From NCBI RefSeq assembly GCF_005884405.1, contig NZ_VCAO01000002.1, forward strand, positions 248,001 through 312,000: DNA of 64,000 bases, written 5' to 3'. The notes beneath the pieces are model-generated. The model was given only the letters and a program-made list of their open reading frames with translations, was not told the origin of the DNA and did not search any database. How positions within the stretch are numbered: position 1 is the stretch's first letter; each line of letters starts with the position of its first letter. Below are positions 62,895 to 64,000 of the stretch, piece by piece. The stretch is from Qipengyuania marisflavi (GTDB lineage: Bacteria > Pseudomonadota > Alphaproteobacteria > Sphingomonadales > Sphingomonadaceae). The translations under genes were made by a program, and so were the position numbers.

Positions 62895-63590
62895 ATGAAG
62901 TCACCTAAAGTAACTAAGGCCACCGAGCGCGCGCATGGCAAGTGGTATGACGACGCTTGCGGCACGGCGTTCGCGATGGAGCTGGTGGGCGAGCGGTGGT
63001 CGATGCTGATCATCCGCGAATTGCTGTTGGGTGGGCGGCGGTTTTCCGATCTGCGAACCAGCCTGCCGGGGATCAGCGCAAAAATCCTGACCGAGCGGCT
63101 GGCGAGCATGGAGCAGGCGGGCGTGCTCAACCGGCGCAGACTGCCGTCACCCGGCGCGGTGCAGATATATGAGCTGACCGAGTGGGGGTTGCAGGCAGAG
63201 CCCGCAATTCAGGAATTGGGACGCTGGGCCGCGTTGTCACATCGGCATGATCCGACATTGCCGCTCTCGCCAGTATCGCTGATGATTTCGCTGCGGACGA
63301 TGTTCGATCGGGCCAAGGCGGCGGGGATCACTGCGCGGATCGGGTTCGAGATTGGCGGAGAGACTTTCGTGGCCGAACTAAAGGATGGCGTACTGACCAA
63401 TCGGCGCGACCAGATTACCGGGATGGAGGCTGTCCTGCGCGTTCCTGCGGCTCCGGTGCTGGCGGCGCTGATCTATGGCAATGTGCCGCCAGCCGCATTG
63501 GAGCAGGACGCCGGGCTGGTCATCGAGGGCGACCGAGTGCTGGCACTGCGTTTCACCGATATTTTCGAGCTGCCCGAAAAGATCGGTTAA
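62895..63590 (+). CDS. HxlR-family transcriptional regulator with C-terminal SCP2-like domain
   Basis: A 231-residue protein. The N-terminal winged-helix HxlR domain (about 15-110) shows MELVGERWSMLIIRELLLGGRRFSDLR, ISAKILTERL and YELTEWG. The C-terminal ~110 residues resemble a sterol-carrier-like ligand domain (FEIGGETFVAELKDG). It lies divergent from the DUF1428-GST-VOC-SRPBCC group and probably controls it. Its stop overlaps the stop of the MpaB-like gene on the other strand. Confidence 0.88.
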   Translation: MKSPKVTKATERAHGKWYDDACGTAFAMELVGERWSMLIIRELLLGGRRFSDLRTSLPGISAKILTERLASMEQAGVLNRRRLPSPGAVQIYELTEWGLQAEPAIQELGRWAALSHRHDPTLPLSPVSLMISLRTMFDRAKAAGITARIGFEIGGETFVAELKDGVLTNRRDQITGMEAVLRVPAAPVLAALIYGNVPPAALEQDAGLVIEGDRVLALRFTDIFELPEKIG

Positions 63591-64000
63591 TTCTGCCGGA
63601 ATGCCCAGCGCAGCGTCTTGCCCATGCCCCATGTCACCGCGCGTGCCGGAATGCCTGACAGGCCGGGCCGTTCCAGTCCCAGCATTGACCGGGCAAACGG
63701 CGGGAGCAACGCCACTGCCTCTGTCGCCAGCACGGCCTGAACCGCAGGCGGCGCGCCCTCTGGCTTGGCCGACACAACAAATTGCGCCACCTCGCGCGCT
63801 TCGGGGCTGGTGCGCAGATCATCGCGCAGGTCGTGGAAGATAGCCTCCGCCTCGCGCCGGTTTACGGGCACCGGGTCGGCACCCAGTGCGCGCGCAATCT
63901 GCGCAAACTGCGCGTAATATTCGTCCTGGTCGCCGCCCGGCATATCGGGGCGGACATGGCGCAGATAGGCCGAAAGAAAGCTGGTCGATTCGGCCACATG
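63587..64000 (-). CDS. MpaB-family (DUF2236) oxygenase, C-terminal part
   Basis: The last 137 residues of a protein running off the window. HVAESTSFLSAYLRHV, the DQDEYYAQFAQIARALGADPVPVN stretch and LLPPFARSMLGL match the latex-clearing/MpaB oxygenase family, a heme-dependent group. The His at the window edge (codon 63998-64000) fits the conserved WVHVAES position of the family. The 5' end is outside. Confidence 0.85.
   Translation of the reverse strand, partial: HVAESTSFLSAYLRHVRPDMPGGDQDEYYAQFAQIARALGADPVPVNRREAEAIFHDLRDDLRTSPEAREVAQFVVSAKPEGAPPAVQAVLATEAVALLPPFARSMLGLERPGLSGIPARAVTWGMGKTLRWAFRQN

Noticed and set aside
1-64000. CRISPR array, prophage, insertion sequence or integrase
   Set aside because: No regularly spaced repeats, transposase or integrase motifs, or structural phage genes are seen in any frame.

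Overview
The window is 64 kb of a high-GC (about 60-65% by eye) alphaproteobacterial chromosome. It is most likely from a sphingomonad of the Erythrobacteraceae (Erythrobacter/Altererythrobacter type). The support is the gene order hisG-hisD-nusB-thiL-hppA, the block infA-maf-RNase E/G-like-yacG-tRNA-Phe, a three-subunit proton-translocating transhydrogenase, a TonB-dependent receptor, the paired beta-helix/diheme cytochrome genes, and many wax-ester-synthase, GST and alpha/beta-hydrolase genes. No phage, insertion sequence, CRISPR array or rRNA is visible. The placement is inferred from gene content, not from a marker-gene comparison.

Layout. 1-3650: transhydrogenase operon (pntAA tail, pntAA2, pntB), disrupted by a partial duplication of the pntAA 3' end around a small unknown gene and by a FAS1 lipoprotein gene. 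3660-7266: small membrane protein, then a translationally coupled trio (beta-helix protein, diheme cytochrome c, alpha/beta hydrolase). 7334-12326: Asp/Glu racemase-like protein, secreted subtilase with a clear terminator, dNTPase, NAD(P)-binding protein, ABA4-like membrane protein, entericidin, small membrane protein. 12334-18541: solitary CpaF ATPase, frameshifted EamA-transporter remnant, glmS, and a membrane GGDEF-EAL protein. 18542-22757: purQ, purS, lipid kinase, purC, cation/proton antiporter. 22834-28102: HprK-like kinase, PBP1-type transpeptidase, tRNA-Phe, yacG, RNase E/G-like gene, maf, infA. 28103-36002: large TonB receptor with an unusual Cys-repeat insert, hydrolase plus wax ester synthase, flavoprotein, permease. 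36071-45119: uvrC, serine hydrolase, DEAD-box helicase with a Gly/Lys repeat tail, and a single-chain restriction-modification enzyme with a low-GC central module. 45347-50424: five co-directional genes (two BioF2-like acyltransferases, a JmjC-like oxygenase, a membrane protein, thioesterase), several overlapping by 4 nt or fewer. 50596-56162: hppA, thiL, nusB, hisD, hisG. 56199-64000: DUF2332 protein, hydrolase, SDR, pirin, BolA, J-domain protein, then a SRPBCC/VOC/GST/DUF1428 set divergent from an HxlR regulator, and the end of an MpaB-family oxygenase gene.

How the parts work together. Housekeeping modules cover purine, histidine and thiamine-phosphate metabolism, peptidoglycan precursor and polymerisation, RNA processing, DNA repair, and membrane energetics (transhydrogenase and H+-pyrophosphatase). 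The accessory layer is mostly lipid and small-molecule chemistry, plus one restriction-modification locus. The best candidates for something undescribed are the overlapping acyltransferase/JmjC/acyltransferase/membrane operon at 46.3-50.4 kb, the modular R-M enzyme, the four-Cys insert in the TonB receptor, and the pntAA tail duplication.
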